Origin: Eulemur rufifrons | Lineage: Eukaryota; Chordata; Mammalia; Primates; Lemuridae | Assembly (NCBI RefSeq): GCF_041146395.1 | Contig: NC_090989.1 | Coordinates: 251,338,843 to 251,402,842 of the forward strand | Direction of reading: 5' to 3' | DNA length: 64,000 nt | In this document: piece by piece, positions 1 through 14,460 of the stretch | Layout of the letters: the number at the start of each line of letters is the position of its first letter | How positions within the stretch are numbered: the stretch's first letter is position 1 | Program-made: the position numbers and the translations under genes | Notes under the pieces: model-generated | The model's database searches: none | What the model was told of the DNA's origin: nothing | Seen by the model: only the letters and a program-made list of their open reading frames with translations

Positions 1-89
1 CAGATTGGTCTCGAAGTCCTGTGCTCAAGCAGTCTTGCCTTGGCCTTCCAAAGTGGTAGGAGTACAAGTATGAGCCACCATGCCTGGCC
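1..89 (-). repeat. Alu (minus), cut by window edge
   Basis: The segment reads as the 5' third of an inverted Alu ending in catgcctggcc. The rest lies beyond the left edge. Confidence 0.8.
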
Positions 90-577
90 ACTTAATTCTT
101 TTTTTATTTTTGTCTGTCTTGATATGTTTTAAGACAGATTTAATTTAAAAAATTTTTTTTGTCTCTTTTTTTAAATATCAGAGTATTACAGGGTTACACA
201 CGCTTTGGTTACATAAATTGCATTTGTACTGCCTGAGTCAAAGGAAGCTACAAGCATGCCCATCCCCCACATTAGCTGTGAATTTACCCATCCCCTCCTT
301 CTCCCTACCAATTCTTTTCTTTTAATTATCAATTTTCAGCTTAAAGAGCTAGTGTAACAGTCATCTCTAATGATTCCCAGATTATTGCTGGAGTTTCTTT
401 TTGGATTATTTTCTAAGCATCTTGTCTTTGAGTATCATCATAGACTTGTGGATTTATACCATGTATTGGAAACAATTGCAGTCATTCTTTTTGATACACA
501 AATTGTTTCATTTTTGATCAGTGGGAGCCATTTTTTGCTGGTATCTTTTTAACATGATCCATAAATCTTTGAAAGAT

Positions 578-1262
<685 letters not shown>

Positions 1263-1728
1263 TACAATTTAGATTTTAGAATTACAGAGTTTTTACTTCG
1301 GTTCTTTAATATTTTACTTTTCTTCCCTTTTACATAGAAAATCTTGGCTCTTTACAATATAAACATTATTATTTGCTATGTTAGACATACAAAAATGGCT
1401 TTAAAATAATAATACTGATATTACTGCTAACAAAAAGTAAATCTAAAATCTTTATAGTTCTTTATATTCTTAGAATATATTCTACTAATATGTACAATTA
1501 GAATACTGAGTTCTGAAGTCACCTCAAATAATTATTTTTCTTTGGTCATTTTACTAATTTTATGTACAGTTAGGTTTATTTGTTTCCATTTGTATATGTT
1601 TGAAAAATTTAAAAAGTTATGTTAAGAATATGTTTTGAAAATCTAGAATACAAAGATATGTAAAAACAAAAAGTAAAAATTTCCTGTAAGCAACCATTAG
1701 AAATATCCACTATTAAACTGTTCTTATA

Positions 1729-1820
1729 GGCTGGGTGTGGTGGCTCACACCTATAATTCCAACACTTTGGGAGGCTGTGGCAGGAGGATCACTTGAACTT
1801 GAGGCCAGGAGTTCAAGTCC
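1729..1820 (+). repeat. Truncated Alu (plus)
   Basis: Only the first ~90 bases of an Alu (ggctgggtgtggtggctcac onward) remain before the sequence becomes LINE-1-like. Confidence 0.75.
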
Positions 1821-2350
1821 ATCATTTCTAGGAAACAACTCAAAGGGTCATATAGTTAAGGGAAAGGATTATAAAAATCATATAGGGGTTCATGGAACCA
1901 GTTACAGAATTGGTATTTTTTCTGCCTTAAATGGTGGATTTCATCAGTGAAACCATCTGGGCCTAGAGTTTTTTGGTAATAAGTTTTTTCACTATAAATT
2001 CAATTCCTGTAGTAGATACAGGGCCGTTGAGGCTATTTCTTCTTGAGTGAGCTTTGCTAGTTTGTGTTTTTCAAGGAATTGGTTCATTTCATCTATGATG
2101 CCAAACTTTTGGCATGAGTTTATTTATATATAGCATTCCTTTTAAAATCTCTGTAAGATCTGTAATGATCTTGAATTCCTGATATCAGTAATAATTTGCC
2201 TCTTTTTTAAAGGTCCTTAAGAGCTTTGAGTTTATCAATTTTATTGACCTTTGAAAAGAGTCAGCTTTTGGTCTTATTAATTTTTCTTTATTGTTTTTCT
2301 TAGTTATGATTTAGAAAAGAATTGATGCTTTTTTATTTGTAGTCAGTCGG
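1821..2350 (-). repeat. LINE-1 ORF2 remnant (minus)
   Basis: The reverse strand resembles LINE-1 ORF2 between endonuclease and reverse transcriptase, with many frame breaks. Recognised from phrases such as ttcatttcatctatg and ttgagtttatcaattttatt. Confidence 0.65.
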
Positions 2351-2399
2351 TACTCTGATTTTTAACATGGAGGTTGGCCACCTAGGACTTTATTGTGTA

Positions 2400-2815
2400 A
2401 TAGGTGTTATTGAAACTGAAAGAGAGTTTTGGCCCAGGTCCATTTGCTCATTGCACAAAGATCCAATTATTGAGACAATGAGGATTGCCAAGGAAGAAAG
2501 GAATTCTTTAGTATGAAAGATACCTGTCAGGAGAACAAGGAATCAATTGGATCTCAAATCCATCTCCCCAACTAACAGACATCATGGGCTTTTTAAGGAG
2601 GAGGTCACATGCATTGGGGTAGGTTGTGGTGTAACTAATGAGGGGCTGTGTGCATTGGGGGCATATTTTGGGGGATGGTGAGTCTTGGCATCAGGAAGTC
2701 AGCCCAGGGACCTTCAGAATCTCTACTTCTTTATCTTCCAGAAATTCCATCCTCTCTGGGAAACAACTGAGAAAGGTCATCAAGCCCTACTGGCCTGAGA
2801 ATCTAAAGAAAGAGA
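2400..2815. repeat. Possible LTR-like remnant
   Basis: The segment shares short blocks with 14170-14270 (ttatctnccattttccat, gggaaacaactca). It may be the remains of a long terminal repeat; family not recognised. Confidence 0.35.
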
Positions 2816-2841
2816 GAGAGAGGATTAATGAGAAATATACA

Positions 2842-2993
2842 GGCCGGGTGCAGTGGCTCACGCCTGTAATCCTAGCACTCTGCCGAGGCTGGTCTCAAAC
2901 TCCTGACCTCAAAGAACTCCTGACCTCAAGCAATCCTCCCGCCTCGGCCTCCCAGAATGTTAGGATTACAGGAGTGAGCCACCATGCCCGGCC
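2842..2993. repeat. Inverted Alu 5' ends forming a hairpin
   Basis: About 40 bases of a plus-strand Alu 5' end run directly into about 110 bases of a minus-strand Alu 5' end. The outer arms (aggccgggtgcagtggctca and the complement of its partner) can pair over roughly 40 bases. Confidence 0.85.
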
Positions 2994-2999
2994 TGTTTA

Positions 3000-5900
3000 C
3001 CGTTTTTTGCTTGATTTTTAAGTCTCTCTTCCTTTTGATTTGGTTTTCTTTATTTGCATTCTTTGCTCTAGTAATTTGGAATTTGCTCATTATATTCCTT
3101 TTTTGTCTGGTGGTTACCCTTAAAATTTTAATACATAAACTTAAATCTTTCTATCTGTGCTATATATGATTTCTAGTTCTCTACATTCTCCACTCTCTAC
3201 AATAAAACAAGTTTATTTTACTTCCACTTTTCCTACCTTCTTCCATGTTCAGGCCATCTTGGATTTTAGTTCCATATTGCTTATTTACCTTTACATCATA
3301 CCTCAGCAGTTCCCTTGAACTAGATATATTTTACTGGTTTATTTGATCATTGCTGCTTCTTACCTACCACATATCCCCTGTTTTAGATTAATGTAATGCT
3401 TTGCTAAACCATATCTTTAAATTATTTGTTCAGGGAGGGAATCACTGAATAGGGAACATCAATTGAATGTTGAAACGCTTTTATTTTGCTCCTTTATTTG
3501 AATCGTACGACTGTAGGTTTAGAATTATTATTCCTTAGATTTTTAAGATTTCCACCATAGTTTTATAGCATCAGTTGTTGATAGTGGGAGGTCTTGAAGC
3601 TAGTCTTACTCTCTTTTGTAGACAGCCACTTTATACCTGGAACCTCTTTGTTTTTCTGGGTCTTTAAAATTTAGTGATGATCTAAATTTTCATGATGTGT
3701 CTAGATTTCAGAGTTTACTAGTGTATTCTGCTTGGTACTCAGGACTTTCAGTTTCAATAGTGTGTTACTTATTTAGCTCTTAGAGGTTTTATTTCTTCCC
3801 TTCTATTATTCCCTCAGTTCTCTCTTGAAACTCGTGTTAAGACAGATTTGGGAACTGCTTAAAACTGTTGACCCTGAGCTTGAAACATTTTCACCATAGC
3901 ACACTTTTGCCGCCTTCTGTCCTCTCTGTGTTTAGGCCTGAATTTTTAAAAATAGTTCCATTAAAATTTCATATGCCATAAAATTTGTGTATTTAAAGCA
4001 TACAATTTAGTGGTTTTTAGTATTTTCTCACAGTTGTGCAGCCGCCACCGCAATCTAATTTTAGGATCTTTTCAGTACTCCAAAAAGAAACCCATGCCCG
4101 CTAGCATTCCTTCCCTATCTTCCCCTTCCCCCAGCCCTGGCAAATAGTGATCTACTTTTTGTCTCTGAATTTGCCTATTCTAGACATTTCACGTAAATGG
4201 AGACGTACGTAGTATTTTGTGACTGGCTTCTTTGAGTTAATATAATGTTTTCAAGGTTCAACCACACCATTGCTTTTTATTGCCAAATAATGTTTCATTT
4301 TATGGATATGCCATATTTTGTTTATTCCTTCATCAGTTGATGGACATTTGGGTTGTCTCCACTTTGTGTACAAGGTTTTGTGTGGACATGTGTTTTTATT
4401 TCTCTTGAGTATTCTCTTGAATAGCTTTTTAGGGATTGCATTTAACATCTTACATTTGTAACAATCTAATTTGAACTGATACTGACTTGACTTCAGTGTT
4501 ATACAGAAACTCTGCTTCTGCATAGTTCTTTCCTCCCCCTTTTTAACATTTGTTGTCAGAAACTATATGTTTATGCGTTATATGTCCAGTAACATAGATT
4601 TATAATTATTTTTTACACGTTTGTCTGTTAGATCTTGTATGAAATAAAAAGTGTAATTACAGTTCAAAAATACAATACTGGCATTTATATCTGAACATTT
4701 ATTCTTATTGGAGATCTCTATATTTTCATGTGGCTTTGAGTTACTTTCTAGTTTTCTGTAATTTCAACCTGAAGCATTCCCTTCAGCAATTCTTGTCGGG
4801 CAGGACTGGTGGTAATAAACTCCTTCTACTTTTGTTTATCTAGGAATGTCTTAATTTCTCCCTCATTTTGAAGGACGGGTTTGTCAGATAGAATTCTTGT
4901 TTGTCAGTTTTTTTCTGTCAACATTTTAAATATGTCATCCTACTGTCTTTTGTCCTTCATAGTTTCTGATAAGAAATCAGCTATTAATATTATTGAGGAT
5001 CTTTTGTACATGGTAAGTTGCTTCTGTTGCTTTTTGTAAAGATTCTTTCTATGTCTTTTGATAGTTTGATTATAATGTGCTTTGGTGTGAGTCTCTTGAG
5101 ATTATCCTACTTGCAGTTTACTAAGCTGCTTGTATTTGTAGATTCATATCTTTTATCAAATTTGGGAAGTTTTTGGTCATTCTTTCTTAAAATATTCTTT
5201 CTGATCTTTTCTATCTTCTTCTGGGACTCCTATAATGTGTATGTTGATCTGCTTAATGGTGTCCCACAGGTTCCTTAGGCTTCATTCTCTTTTCTTCATT
5301 CTTTTTATGAAGAGACTAAATAATTTTAGTTGTCCTATCTTCAAGTTCACTGCTGCTTGCTTCTGCCTGCTCAAATTTGTTGTTGAACTCCTCTTGTGAA
5401 TTTTTCACTTCAGTTATCATATTCTTTTGCTCCAGAATTTCTGTTTGACTCCTTTTTATAATTTCTGTCTCCTTATTGATATTCTCATTTTGGTTATGCA
5501 TTATTTTCCTGATTTCCTTTAGTTGTTTGTGTTTTCGTTTAGCTCTTTGAGCATACTCAAAACGGTTGTTTTAAAGTCTCTATCTTGTAATACAAATGTA
5601 CAGACTTCCTCAAGGACAGTTTCTGTTACTTTATTTTGTTCCAGCCAGGCGTGGTGGCTCACGCCTGTAATCCTAGCACTCTGGGAGGCCGAGGTAGGAG
5701 GATCGCTTGAGGTCAGGAGTTCGAGACCAGCCTGAGCAAGAGCGAGACCCCCGTCTCTACTAAAATGGAAAGAAATTAGCTGGACAACTAAAAATATATA
5801 GAAAAAATTAGCCAGGTATGGTGGTGCATGCCTGTAGTCTCAGCTACTTGGGAGGTTGAGGCAGTACGCCACGGCGCTCTAGCCCGAGCAACAGAATGAG

Positions 5901-6180
5901 ACTCTGTCTCCCAAAAAAAAGATATTTTGTTCCTTTGAGGGCGCCATATTTTCTGTTTCTTTGCCTTGTGGGTTTTTGTTGTTGATAATTGGACATTTGA
6001 ATATTATAATTATATGATAACTGGAAATCATATTCTTCCCCTTCCCCAGGGTTTGCTGTTTTTTGATTATTGAAGGCTATAGTTGTCTATTTGTTTAATG
6101 ATTTTCCTAAACCATTTTTGCAAAAATTATATTCCTGGAAGTTTCTGTTCATTAGCTTTTATTCAACTAGGATTATGATA
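3000..6180 (-). repeat. LINE-1-lineage remnants (minus), several blocks
   Basis: Block 3955-4425 is a LINE-1 3' region; its minus strand reads KCPSTDEGINKIWHIHKMKH, the well-known ORF2 C-terminal motif. Block 4700-6150 resembles an old L1/HAL1-type sequence, interrupted by the Alu at 5645. A related block is found at 23590-24420. Confidence 0.65.
5645..5923 (+). mobile_element. Alu (plus)
   Basis: Full-length Alu with a short A tail, flanked by tattttgttcc copies at about 5632 and 5924. It interrupts a LINE-1-lineage remnant. Confidence 0.88.
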
Positions 6181-6836
6181 TAGATTTCCTTGAATGCTAG
6201 GAGCTAAAAATTCAGCCACCCACGAAGAACACATCTCTCAGTCTTTGCAGTTTTGCTCTGTGCAGGGGCATTACTTCTACATTTAGCCAGGCTTGCGCTG
6301 AGCCTTTTGGATTAGCCCAAGGTGAAAGCATAGGGTCTTGCCCTATCATGTTGTGGCTTTCTAAATTCTACCTTATGTAGGGTGGCTTTTCAATATCCTA
6401 GTCTTAGACAGTTCCCCAGGTATCTGAGGGTTGTTTGTTCCTGTTGTAGTGTTTTCAGTTAATGCTCACCACTTGTCCAACCTGTCTTTTGAATTAGGCC
6501 AAACAGATGAGAGCCTTGTGCCAGTCCATCAGGTGGCCCCCAGACAGATTCGAACAGACATTTTTTAGAATAGACTTATTTGTGAATAAGTTCTGCTCTA
6601 CTCCCTCAAAAACCAAGGGTCCCACATTGAGAATGAAAACTGCTGCTTCTTCAAGACCAAGACCGCTGTGCCAAGCAAGGGGTAGGCAAGGTCAAGTAAA
6701 AATGCCACAAAACTTTCTTGTTTTGAGGTTGCCTTTTTTTTTTTTTTAATTCAGCATTTGCTTGGTGCTGTAAACTTTTTACTGGTTTCCAGAGTTCTGA
6801 TAAAGTTGGTTCTGAAAGTTTCTGTTTGTTTTTTGA

Positions 6837-7264
<428 letters not shown>

Positions 7265-7301
7265 TATTATTATTACTATTATTTTTTTACTCCTCCCATT
7301 A

Positions 7302-7588
7302 TTATTTTTTTTGAGACAAAGTCTTGCTCTGTCACCCTGGGTGAAGTGGTGTCGTCATAGCTCACTGCAACCTCAAACTCCTGGGTTTAAGTGATCCTCC
7401 TGTCTCAGCCTACTGAATAGCTGGGACTATAGATGCATACCTTGATGCCAGGTTAATTTTTCTATTTTTAGTAGAGATGGGGTCTCACTCTTGCTCAAGC
7501 TGGTCTCAAACTCTTGAGCTCAAGCAATCCTCCTGCCTTGGCCTCCCAGAGTGCTAGGATTATAGGTATGAGCCACCGTGCCCAGCCT
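7302..7588 (-). repeat. Older Alu (minus)
   Basis: Diverged inverted Alu starting gagacaaagtcttgctctgt. It lies directly beside the preceding Alu. Confidence 0.85.
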
Positions 7589-8950
7589 CACTTAACAGAG
7601 TTTAAATGGCAGCTTTATTATCTACCAAATGTTGATATTTTGGGTATTTTTAATGATTTCTATTGTGTTCCATTAATCTGCTTATGCACCAATACAATAC
7701 AGCTTTAAGTGTTGTGTCTTTTAATAAATATTTTAATCTCTGATAGTCTATAGTCTCCCTTCATTGTTTTCTTCAGAGGTTTTTCTTTTCTTTTTTTTTT
7801 TTTTGCTGTTTTTACTTAATTGTTATTTCCATGTGGACTTTAGAATTAGCTCATCTAGTTAAAAAATAAAAACAGAAGACTCTAGTTTTTATTTGGATCA
7901 TGCCAAATTTATATAGCAACTTAGAATTGATCTTAATGATGTTGAGTGTGTAATCCATGATTATCATCTGTTTTTCTAATCTTAGAAGTCGTCTTTTGTG
8001 TATTTCACTAGAGCTTTAGTTTTCCCCTTGTGTGTCTTAAGTTTATTCTTGGTTCTTACACCATGTGGTATATTGTATGTTTCTATTATATTTCTTATGT
8101 GGTCATTATATACATGAAAGCTGTTTATTTCAGAATATTAATTTTGTGTCCAGAAACTTTTTTGTATTCTCTTATATTTGTAATAGTTTTTCATTTTTTG
8201 GGTTTTCTTGGGAAACTATTCTTTTCTGACTTTTTATTTCTTCCATCTAATATTAAATAACAATATTAAACAATTGTGATAATAATGGACATCTTTGTCT
8301 TGTTCCTGTCCTGAGTGGGAATCCTATAGTTTCCCCACTAGTCAGTATTCTCTGGTATTTGGTATTGAGAGAGGTAGGGTTTTTTGGTTTGTTTTTTAAA
8401 CTCATGTTAAGGAGATTGCCATATGATTTTTCTTCTTCAGTCTATTAATATATGGTGAATTATATCAACAGATTTCCTTTATTTTTTTTTTTTTTGTTAG
8501 GTCTCCAGCTAGAAGACAGATTTCCTAACTATCCCATGTATATGGGGAAAAAAAAAATCCCACTGGACATGGTATATTCCTGTATGTACTACTACATTTG
8601 ATTGGCACTTTTTATTTTGAGGATTTTCATATCTATATTCATACATGAGATTTTTGAGAAATTTTCTCTTTTTTGGCATCAATATTGTGCTTACTTTGTA
8701 AAAAAAAAAAAATTAAGGCATTTTCCATCTTTTCCTGTATTTTGGAACCATTAAAATCTCAGTGGAGTTACGTTTCTTTTGGGTGACAAGAATTCTTTGG
8801 CAACTCTTTCTGTTTCCTCTGTGGCTATAGATCTGAGTATGATTTCTGCCTCTTCTGGGTTCAGTTTTAATAATTAATCTTTTCCTAGGAGATCATACAT
8901 TTTGACCGGTTCTCAGATGTACTTGCAAGTCGTTAAGAAAGCAATATCCT

Positions 8951-9293
8951 CGGGCCGGGGTGGTGGCTCACGCCTGTAATCCTAGCACTCTGGGAGGCCG
9001 AGGTGGGCGGATCGTTTGAGCTCAGGAGTTCGAGACCAGCCTGAGCAAGAGCGAGACCCCATCTCTACTAAAAATAGAAAGAAATTATATGGACAGCTAA
9101 AAATATATATAGAAAAAATTAGCCGGGCATAGTGGCGCATGCCTGTAATCCCAGCTACTCGGGAGGCTGAGACAGGAGGATCGCTTGAGCTCAGGAGTTT
9201 GAGGTTGCTGTGAGCTAGGCTGATGCCACGGCACTCACTCTAGCCTGGGCAACAGAGAGAGACTCTGTCTCAAAAAAAAAAAAAAAAAAAAAA
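8951..9293 (+). mobile_element. Young lemur-type Alu (plus)
   Basis: Full-length Alu with a long A tail and a perfect 16-base target duplication aagaaagcaatatcct at 8935-8950 and 9294-9309. It is inserted in a LINE-1 ORF2 remnant. Confidence 0.93.
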
Positions 9294-9519
9294 AAGAAAG
9301 CAATATCCTTAGGATTATTTTAATTTTCTCTATTTTGAATGTTTAATTTTTCTCCTTTTTTATTGTTAGCTAGACAGTTTATTTTCCAAAGAACTAGCTC
9401 TTGATTTATTTTTCTGCTTTTTTTTTTCTGCTTTTTAATTGATTGTTTTCTGTTTATATCTTTACTACTATTTTCACTCTTGTTTTCCTTAGGTGGTTTT
9501 TGTTTTTTGTTTTTTGTTT

Positions 9520-9821
9520 TTCTTTTAGGCACAGGGTCTTGCTTTGTCGCCCTGGCTGGAGTGCAATGGCATGATCATAGCTCACTGTAACCTTGAACTC
9601 TTGGGCCTAAGTGATCTTCCTGTCTCAGTCTCCTGCAGGTAGCTCGGGCTGCAGGTGTGCACCATCATGCCTGGCTTATTATTATTATTATTATTTTTTT
9701 TTTATAGAGACAGTGTCTCACTATGTTGCCCAGGCTGGTCTTGAGCTCCTGGGTTCAAGTGATCCTCCTGCCTTGGCCTCCAAAAGCTTTGGATTACAGG
9801 CTTGAGCCACTGTGCCTGGTT
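9520..9821 (-). repeat. Old AluJ-like element (minus)
   Basis: Diverged inverted Alu with an (ATT)n stretch at 9680-9697. It lacks the lemur linker and so predates that lineage. Confidence 0.82.
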
Positions 9822-10168
9822 TAAGTGGTTATTTTTATTCTAAGACCCTGTGACTTGTGCTGTGAATTTTCCTGAGTATTGTAATACTTTGACTATGTCT
9901 TGTAGGTTGTCAAATGCAGTATTTTCATTACATTATCTTCTGCAATTTTATTTTTGGTTCCCTTTTTGATCCATGAATTCTTTAAGAGACAACTTAAAAA
10001 TTCAGGTAGAAGGACTTTTTGTTTTCTGATGTAATTGGTTCCTAATTTTTTGGCCTTTTGACTATTGACTGTGCTACTTCTGATTTTAGAAATTTATTAT
10101 GGTTTTCTTTGTGGCCTAATACTTAAGGTTTGTAAAGTGTTCTGTGGGTATTTTAAAAGGTATATTCT

Positions 10169-10495
10169 GGCCGGGTGCGGTGGCTCACGCCTGTAATCCT
10201 AGCACTCTGGGAGGCTGAGGCGGGCCTCCTGTTTGAGCTCAGGAGTTTGAGACCAGCCTGAGCAAGAGCGAGATCCCGTCTCTACTAAAAATAGAAAGAA
10301 ATTATATGGACAACTAAAAATATATATAGAAAAAATTAGCTGGGCATGGTGGCGCATGCCTGTAGTCTCAGCTACCTGGGAGGCTGAGGCAGGAGGATTG
10401 CTTGAGCCCAGGAGTTTGAGGTTGCTGTGAGCTAGGCTGATGCCACGGCACTCTAGCCCGGGCAACAGAGTGAGACTCTGTCTCAAAAATAAAAA
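10169..10495 (+). mobile_element. Alu (plus)
   Basis: Full-length Alu between duplications aaaaggtatattct (10155-10168 and 10497-10510). Confidence 0.92.
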
Positions 10496-11541
10496 TAAAA
10501 GGTATATTCTGCTTTCAGAGTGCTTTTGACACAATATAAATTAGATCTACATTGGATCTAAATTAGAATAATTATGTATTCCTCCCTGATTTTTTTTATT
10601 TCCTATAATCTTTGCTTTATGAGTGGTGATGTTATGTTATTCGGACAGTTCATATCTGTTAGCTCTTCATCATGCATTGTACCCTTTATTGTTAGTAAAG
10701 CAAAACACCTATTACAGCTCCATGAAATCTGTAACCTAGAGCGATCTGTGTGTTTGCAGGTCTTAATGGTCTGGAAACCACTGATTTATTCTTTTTTTTT
10801 CCTCTCTGAAGTCATCTGTCATTAGTTACAAATTGTGTTTCTTTTTAGTTCTCTTATAGGTACCTAGTTGTTGTTTGTTCCCCCTAGTTACAAAGTACCT
10901 GTGTGTATCCACAGATAGATGTCTCCATTTGTGCTCAATACAGAAAACCCAAAAAACAAATAGCATAAAAAGAAAAACCAAAAGGCTAACGTGTAATCCC
11001 ACTATCCCAAAACAACTACTATTATAAGAATATGTCTCATCCTTATTTGTTTCCATTTCTATGTAAACATACATTCCTCTTTTCCAAAATATCAGGGCAC
11101 ATTAGATTTTGTTTCTGTAGGTTAGTGACTCAAATTTTCCTTTTTTAGTTTTCCATAAAACAGTGGTGCTCAGGAAAAATCAGAACAAGCAGTATTGTAG
11201 CTGAATTGAAAAAAGAAATTAATGCTTTTAAAAAAAGCCTACTGGGACTATTGAAATGCTGCTCCTTATGAATCAGTGTACTGTTGACCTCTTTTGTTGG
11301 CTTTCCATTTTCAGCCAAATATGCTGATGTGCAGCACCCAGTAATAAGGGGGCTTAGTTTTGTAAACACAGAGCTTGTGAAAAGTGGAAGATCATGAAAG
11401 TAATGTCTCTGGCTAATTCTCAGACTTGAACAGACTGAAAGTCAGGTCTCATAAACTCAATTTAGTCTTCACAGCCACTTTCTTAACTCATAAAAAATTA
11501 AGATTCTAATACTGTCATGTTCAAATAAAAATTTGCTTTTT

Positions 11542-11860
11542 GGCTGGGTGCAGTGGCTCATGTCTGTAATCCTAGCACTCTGGGAGGCCGAGGCGGGTGG
11601 ATTGTTTGAGCTCAGGAATTCGAAACCAGCCTGAGCAAGAGCAAGACCCCGTCTCTACTAAAAATAGAAAGAAATTATATGGACAACTAAAAATATATAT
11701 GTAGAAAAAATTAGCCAGGCATGGTGGCACATGCCTGTAGTCCCAGCTACTCGGGAGGCTGAGGCAGGAGGATTGCTCGAGCCCAGGAAGCTAGGATGAT
11801 CCCACGGCACTCTAGCCTGGGCGATAGAGACTCTGTCTCAAAAAAAAAAAAAAAAAAAAA
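11542..11860 (+). mobile_element. Alu (plus)
   Basis: Alu with a ~24-base A tail and a near-identical flanking duplication (aaaatttgctttttg / aaaatttactttttg). The right arm lacks a short segment around 11790. Confidence 0.9.
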
Positions 11861-13837
11861 AAATTTACTTTTTGTCTATAGGTATACCAATTGACTTACT
11901 AGTGGTCAAGAGTGCTTGGAAAATAGGTTATTTTCTTGAGAGTTATATTTAATTCATCAACATTTGCTGACCTCTTGCTGCATGTCAGGCAGTATGCAAA
12001 AGTATTTTTTTGTTTTTGTAATGAGAATCATTTGAGGTTATTTTATAAGTGGTATAGGAAATGGTTTCTAGACCTGTGGGTTTCATGGATCAGTAACATT
12101 AAGGGGAAAAAGGGGAGGGGAGATTAACATATGATTGCCAGCTTTTATTTTGTCAGTAAAGACATTTTTAGAAAGTTGCTGTGTATATAGTAAATGATGG
12201 TATCACTTATTTTTAATACTCAATATTTAGTTTGGGAACATGAATATTTTCCTTCATTTTATTCTCCCATTATAGATTTATAGTCTGTTGAGAGTTGGCT
12301 ATTTATTCAGTCTACTATCTTTATTTTACTGATGAAGGAACTGCTGAGGCTCCAGAATGTCTCTGAGACCTCAGGGAGAAGAAAGAAAACTTTCTCATGA
12401 GTATAGTATAGCCTAGTATTGACGTGTTAATAATAGTCACACGTGTATGTGTTGGTATGAGCTGTATGGCTGGTAATTTTATCTTCAGACTTGAAATGTG
12501 ATCCTTTCTACAGCCATCGTTTTCTGTAAATCAGAATTTCCTGGATTAATTTGTATTTGGGAAATTCGTGATTGTAGATGTTATTGTAGAAGAGTGACTG
12601 TGATAGCTTACTGAAATATTGAATTGCTGTTTTGTATTGGGAAGCTGTTTGTAGACTGTAATTTCATTTCATGTAATAGTAATTGATAGATATATGAAAG
12701 GGAAGAAATTGAAAATGAGAACATTAATATAATTGCTCTTGAGCTTTCTCTTTCCCCTTATGAAAGGGCCTGGGCCCTTTCACAAGATGTTTGTTTTTAT
12801 TCTGGTCTCCTATACCTACCTTCCTTCCCCTACCACCTTTTTCTTTTCTTTAGTTCATCTCTTCTTCCGCTTTCCTCTTTCCCTCTGGCTCCTCCTCCTC
12901 CTCTCCCGGCAGTTCTCTTCTTGTTACCTATTTCTCCATCTCTTTTTATTCTTAGATGTCTTTAGTCAGTAATTCAAATTTCAAGTTATCAGTTTTCTTC
13001 TTATAACATTTGAACTGAAGTGGCACTGAGCTGGAAAAATAGAACATTGCTGTTAATTCTTGGTTGTTCAGGGATTTCTAAGTTTTATTAGTGTAAAAGC
13101 TTATGGATTAAGAGTATCTGTTATTGCTCTTTCTGCTTGAAACGTTCCCTTTAATAAACACATTTACATTTATTTTAGTGGAAATTTATGATTGCTTATG
13201 AACTTATTTTTCCCTGTGAGTACTTACAATTTTACATTAGGGTCAAATGTATTTCTTTCAGTCTTGTTTTGTGTACATTTTTTTTACATAGTTATCGTAA
13301 TTTAATTTGTAAAAACATTTTAAAACTTATAATTATTTCCTATTTATTATATGCTTTTAATAAACACTCTTAATGCCATCACGTCTTCTGAATTTCCATT
13401 ATTTACTCATTTTCCATAATTGAACATTTAGATTATAGGAGGGTATTATAAAGTAAATGGGTTTAATTAAGTAAAATGAAGTGTTTTGGTTGTTTTTCCC
13501 AAAGCAAGAAAGGTTTGGAAAAATGAAGTTGTTGATTTTGCTAAGATGTTCCAGGGGAAGAATTGAACCTAAGTAGTTACTAAAACACTTTTGATCCTTG
13601 AGACACTGAAGTTTTGCTACATAGTAGACATTAAGAAAAATCTTTACTGTAAGTTCTCAAATATGGATTTCTCACATTCTTAAGGTTTGTGAAAGATATA
13701 ATAGGAGTTAACATTTAGTGAACTATTTTAATATTTAAAGAAAACCCTTGGAAAATCTACATATTATCAGCTCCATTGGAGCATAATTTTAAAAATTTTA
13801 CATTCTTTTATTTAGTAATAATGTTACCAAACCAAAC

Positions 13838-14460
13838 TGGGGTCCGTTCACCTGGCACAGCAAGGCCAGACACTGAAGCCAAGAGCTGCAGCAGGATAAA
13901 TGGCACCATGCAAAGAGAATGAGCAGCTAATGCTAAGACCTGAACCCCCTGATGGTTTTAAAGGCAGAGTGTTTAAAGGCAGGGGTACATTTTAGGCAGG
14001 CAAAATTATGAGTCAATACATGGAGATTATACATTGTCCTGGCCCAAAAATGCGGGATATCCTGAAGTGGAGGGCCTATGGATCATACGTAGATTCAGGG
14101 ATTCTTGGATTAGTGGGGAGGAATTTTAAATTGGGTGTGACTCTATCCAGGCCCTTCAGGGAGAAATTTAGAACAAAAAATGGTGGTCAGAGTTCAATTC
14201 CTCAGTTCCCCTTTATCTGCATTTTCCATCTTGTGGGGGTTTCTGGAAAGCAACTCAAGAACATATGTTAAGATGCCATCTTTTGGGGAACTAAAACACT
14301 TCGTGACTCTGGCTGTCTTGGAGGGCCATTGTTACTTCTATTCACTTTTCAAGGCTGGCTAGGTTCCTGGAATTTCCCCTGAAGGAGCTCAAGATTTTCC
14401 TTTATTTTCTTGCTTGTGAGGCCCCTAAGAGGGGTCCCTGCTCGTCTCAATAAGGGGAAC
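13838..14460. repeat. Possible solo-LTR-like sequence
   Basis: A 600-base GC-richer block stands out from AT-rich flanks and shares motifs with 2400-2815. Family and ends are not recognised. Confidence 0.35.

Larger units (their letters stand above)
7590..10168 (-). repeat. LINE-1 ORF2 remnant (minus), about 2 kb, interrupted by two Alus
   Basis: Order along the minus strand follows ORF2: the linker after the endonuclease near 9300-9500 (reads QELVLWKINC), and the later part near 7600-8050. Alus at 8951 and 9520 split it. Frames are heavily broken. Confidence 0.7.

Noticed and set aside
8030..8260. Hydrophobic 76-codon frame resembling a membrane protein
   Set aside because: It is a sense-reversed reading of AT-rich LINE-1 debris; T-rich codons give Phe, Leu and Ile.
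12830..12960. Pyrimidine-rich tract considered as promoter or exon acceptor region
   Set aside because: No exon with coding similarity follows, and the tract has no CpG enrichment.
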